This document shows, one piece after another, positions 4,700-5,676 of a DNA stretch of 5,676 nt. Origin of the DNA: Candidatus Hydrogenedentota bacterium (GTDB lineage Bacteria; Hydrogenedentota; Hydrogenedentia; Hydrogenedentales; CAITNO01); NCBI GenBank assembly GCA_022710255.1, contig JAKLHG010000282.1, positions 1 through 5,676 on the forward strand, written 5' to 3'. The notes under the pieces were generated by a model. It was not told the DNA's origin. It was given only the letters and a program-made list of their open reading frames with translations, and made no database searches. The position numbers and the translations under genes were made by a program. Positions within the stretch are counted from its first letter, which is position 1; each line of letters opens with the position of its first letter.

Positions 4700-5676
4700 A
4701 TGGAATGCAACAAGACCTGTTTTATGAACCCGCGGGTGGGGTATGTCCGCCATTGCATCGGTTTTGTTCTGGTAGCGATTCTGTTTGCTTTTTTCGCCTG
4801 TTCTGAGGAAATGTTCAAAGGCGAAAGTGAGGATGCAGGTGACGTTTTTGCTGAAGGTGAATCTCCACATGGTATCTGGTATGTTGATGTGGATAATACT
4901 TCCGGCGTATATGATGGTCTGACCTGGGAGACGGCTTTTGTGGCCGTCCAGCAGGGCAGTGTTGCCGCCGTGGACACAGGGGGTGAGGTCTGGGTCGCGG
5001 AAGGCACCTATTTCCCGCCTCTTGCCATGCTTCCGGGCGTGCATCTGTACGGCGGGTTTACGGGGAATGAAACGGAGCGGGATCAGCGGGACTGGAACGC
5101 GCATCCGACGGTGATCAGCGGCGGCACGCCCGGCGTGACTTCGGCTGACAGCGCAACCCTGGATGGGTTCCAAATTACGGCGGGGGTTCCGGGCATGGTG
5201 ATTGACTCGGGTGCACCTGTAATTCGAAACTGTGTGTTCTCGGGCAATGTCGCCGTTGGGGAACCGGCGGGTCCGCCAAGTATGGGTTCCTATGGGAACG
5301 GTGCCCCGGGCGGCAGCGCCACCAACTGGGCCCTGGTCATCTCCGGAGGTGCGCCTGTGCTGGAAAACTGCATTTTCTCCGAAAACGGCGCTGTCGGCGC
5401 GCGGGGCGGTGACGGTATTGGCAGTGGCTATTGTGTCGCATTCTCCGGCGGTCCGGGCGGCAGCGCTGGTGGTGGTGGCGTACAAATCCTTTCCAGTGGC
5501 TCCGGGACTTTTATCAACTGCGTGTTTAATAGTAATTATGCCTATCCGGGCCAAGGCGGGAACCGCACGTGCAGTATGGTTTGCGGCTGCGGTGTTACCG
5601 GCGGCTCCGGTACCCTGATGGATTCCGGGGCCATCTGGTTTGCGGGTGCGGCGCTGTCCGTGGTGAATTGCACCTT
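4700..5676 (+). CDS. Putative lipoprotein with right-handed parallel beta-helix (Pmp/DUF1565-like), C-terminus cut off
   Basis: The frame is open from ATG 4700 to the right edge (325 codons, no stop). Residues 1-33 are a signal peptide: a basic start with a hydrophobic stretch IGFVLVAILFAFFA, then Cys34 followed by Ser-Glu-Glu. FFAC is a non-ideal lipobox, so lipidation is likely but not certain. Residues 36-58 are an acidic Glu/Gly-containing spacer. From 59 the pattern IWYVDVDNTSG, DGLTWETAF, GEVWVAEGTYFP, LYGGFTGNETERDQRDW and VISG is the characteristic opening of beta-helix proteins related to chlamydial Pmp and DUF1565 families. Glycine-rich units follow, each with an Asn-Cys step (Cys178, 224, 274, 324). 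Such proteins are usually cell-surface or adhesive; no catalytic residues are recognisable and the function is unknown. AAAGGAA at seven bases supports the start. The missing 3' end probably holds more helix turns. Confidence 0.88.
   Translation, partial: MECNKTCFMNPRVGYVRHCIGFVLVAILFAFFACSEEMFKGESEDAGDVFAEGESPHGIWYVDVDNTSGVYDGLTWETAFVAVQQGSVAAVDTGGEVWVAEGTYFPPLAMLPGVHLYGGFTGNETERDQRDWNAHPTVISGGTPGVTSADSATLDGFQITAGVPGMVIDSGAPVIRNCVFSGNVAVGEPAGPPSMGSYGNGAPGGSATNWALVISGGAPVLENCIFSENGAVGARGGDGIGSGYCVAFSGGPGGSAGGGGVQILSSGSGTFINCVFNSNYAYPGQGGNRTCSMVCGCGVTGGSGTLMDSGAIWFAGAALSVVNCT
5228..5671 (+). repeat. Imperfect ~50-residue beta-helix repeat marked by Asn-Cys
   Basis: The motif NC(V/I)F, NCIF or NCT recurs with cysteines at residues 178, 224, 274 and 324, i.e. 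spacings of 46, 50 and 50 residues (138-150 bases). Each unit runs roughly from NCxF(S/N)xN through a Gly-rich stretch such as GGPGGSA to a hydrophobic strand such as LVISGGAPVLE. The DNA copies are diverged, so this is an old protein repeat. It continues past the right edge. Confidence 0.6.

Noticed and set aside
4607..5554. Minus-strand open frame of 315 codons opposite the beta-helix lipoprotein gene
   Set aside because: The plus frame has a signal peptide, a Shine-Dalgarno and family motifs throughout. The minus product is Arg/His-rich low-quality sequence.
1..5676. CRISPR array, tRNA or rRNA, insertion sequence or attachment site
   Set aside because: I saw no regularly spaced identical repeats, no tRNA-like cloverleaf, no transposase or integrase motifs and no flanking terminal repeats.

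Overview
The window looks like chromosomal DNA of a Gram-negative environmental bacterium. The start of a LolC/LolE-type lipoprotein-releasing permease implies an outer membrane. Runs of Glu-Gly linker, HYR and Ig-like modules, an EF-hand-like C-terminal module and a parallel beta-helix lipoprotein remind me of the Candidatus Hydrogenedentes / Lentisphaerae / PVC-like groups. That placement is recalled resemblance and is not proven here.

Minus strand, 1-829: a two-gene unit reading leftward. A HAD-family phosphatase (116-829) overlaps by 11 bases the start of a LolC/E permease that runs off the left edge (126 down to 1). A TATAAT box at 846-851 probably drives the pair. A strong Shine-Dalgarno inside the longest reading frame suggests that the phosphatase really starts at a GTG at 808.

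Middle, 830-1187: a strikingly AT-rich stretch (17 of 60 bases are G/C in 961-1020) with one possible 51-residue small ORF (951-1106) that has a good ribosome binding site. At about 1190 the composition switches abruptly to GC-rich coding sequence.

Plus strand, 1188-5676: three genes for envelope or exported proteins in a row. The first (1188-1922) is a HYR + Ig-like protein with a C-terminal membrane anchor but no signal peptide, and is probably a 5'-truncated gene. The second (2154-4571) is a secreted 805-residue GDSL/SGNH hydrolase. It carries a bacterial repeat domain, two HYR domains, a 55-residue Glu-Gly linker and an EF-hand-like C-terminal module. The third (4700 to the right edge, incomplete) is a putative lipoprotein with a parallel beta-helix built from units of about 50 residues, each marked by an Asn-Cys step. 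A bulged hairpin (4613-4638) lies between the second and third genes.

The three plus-strand proteins share acidic Glu/Gly-rich segments and surface-type architecture, so they plausibly all act at the cell surface. The gaps between them (231 and 128 bases) suggest separate transcription rather than a tight operon. The Lol permease would serve lipoproteins in general, so its nearness to the lipoprotein gene may be chance.
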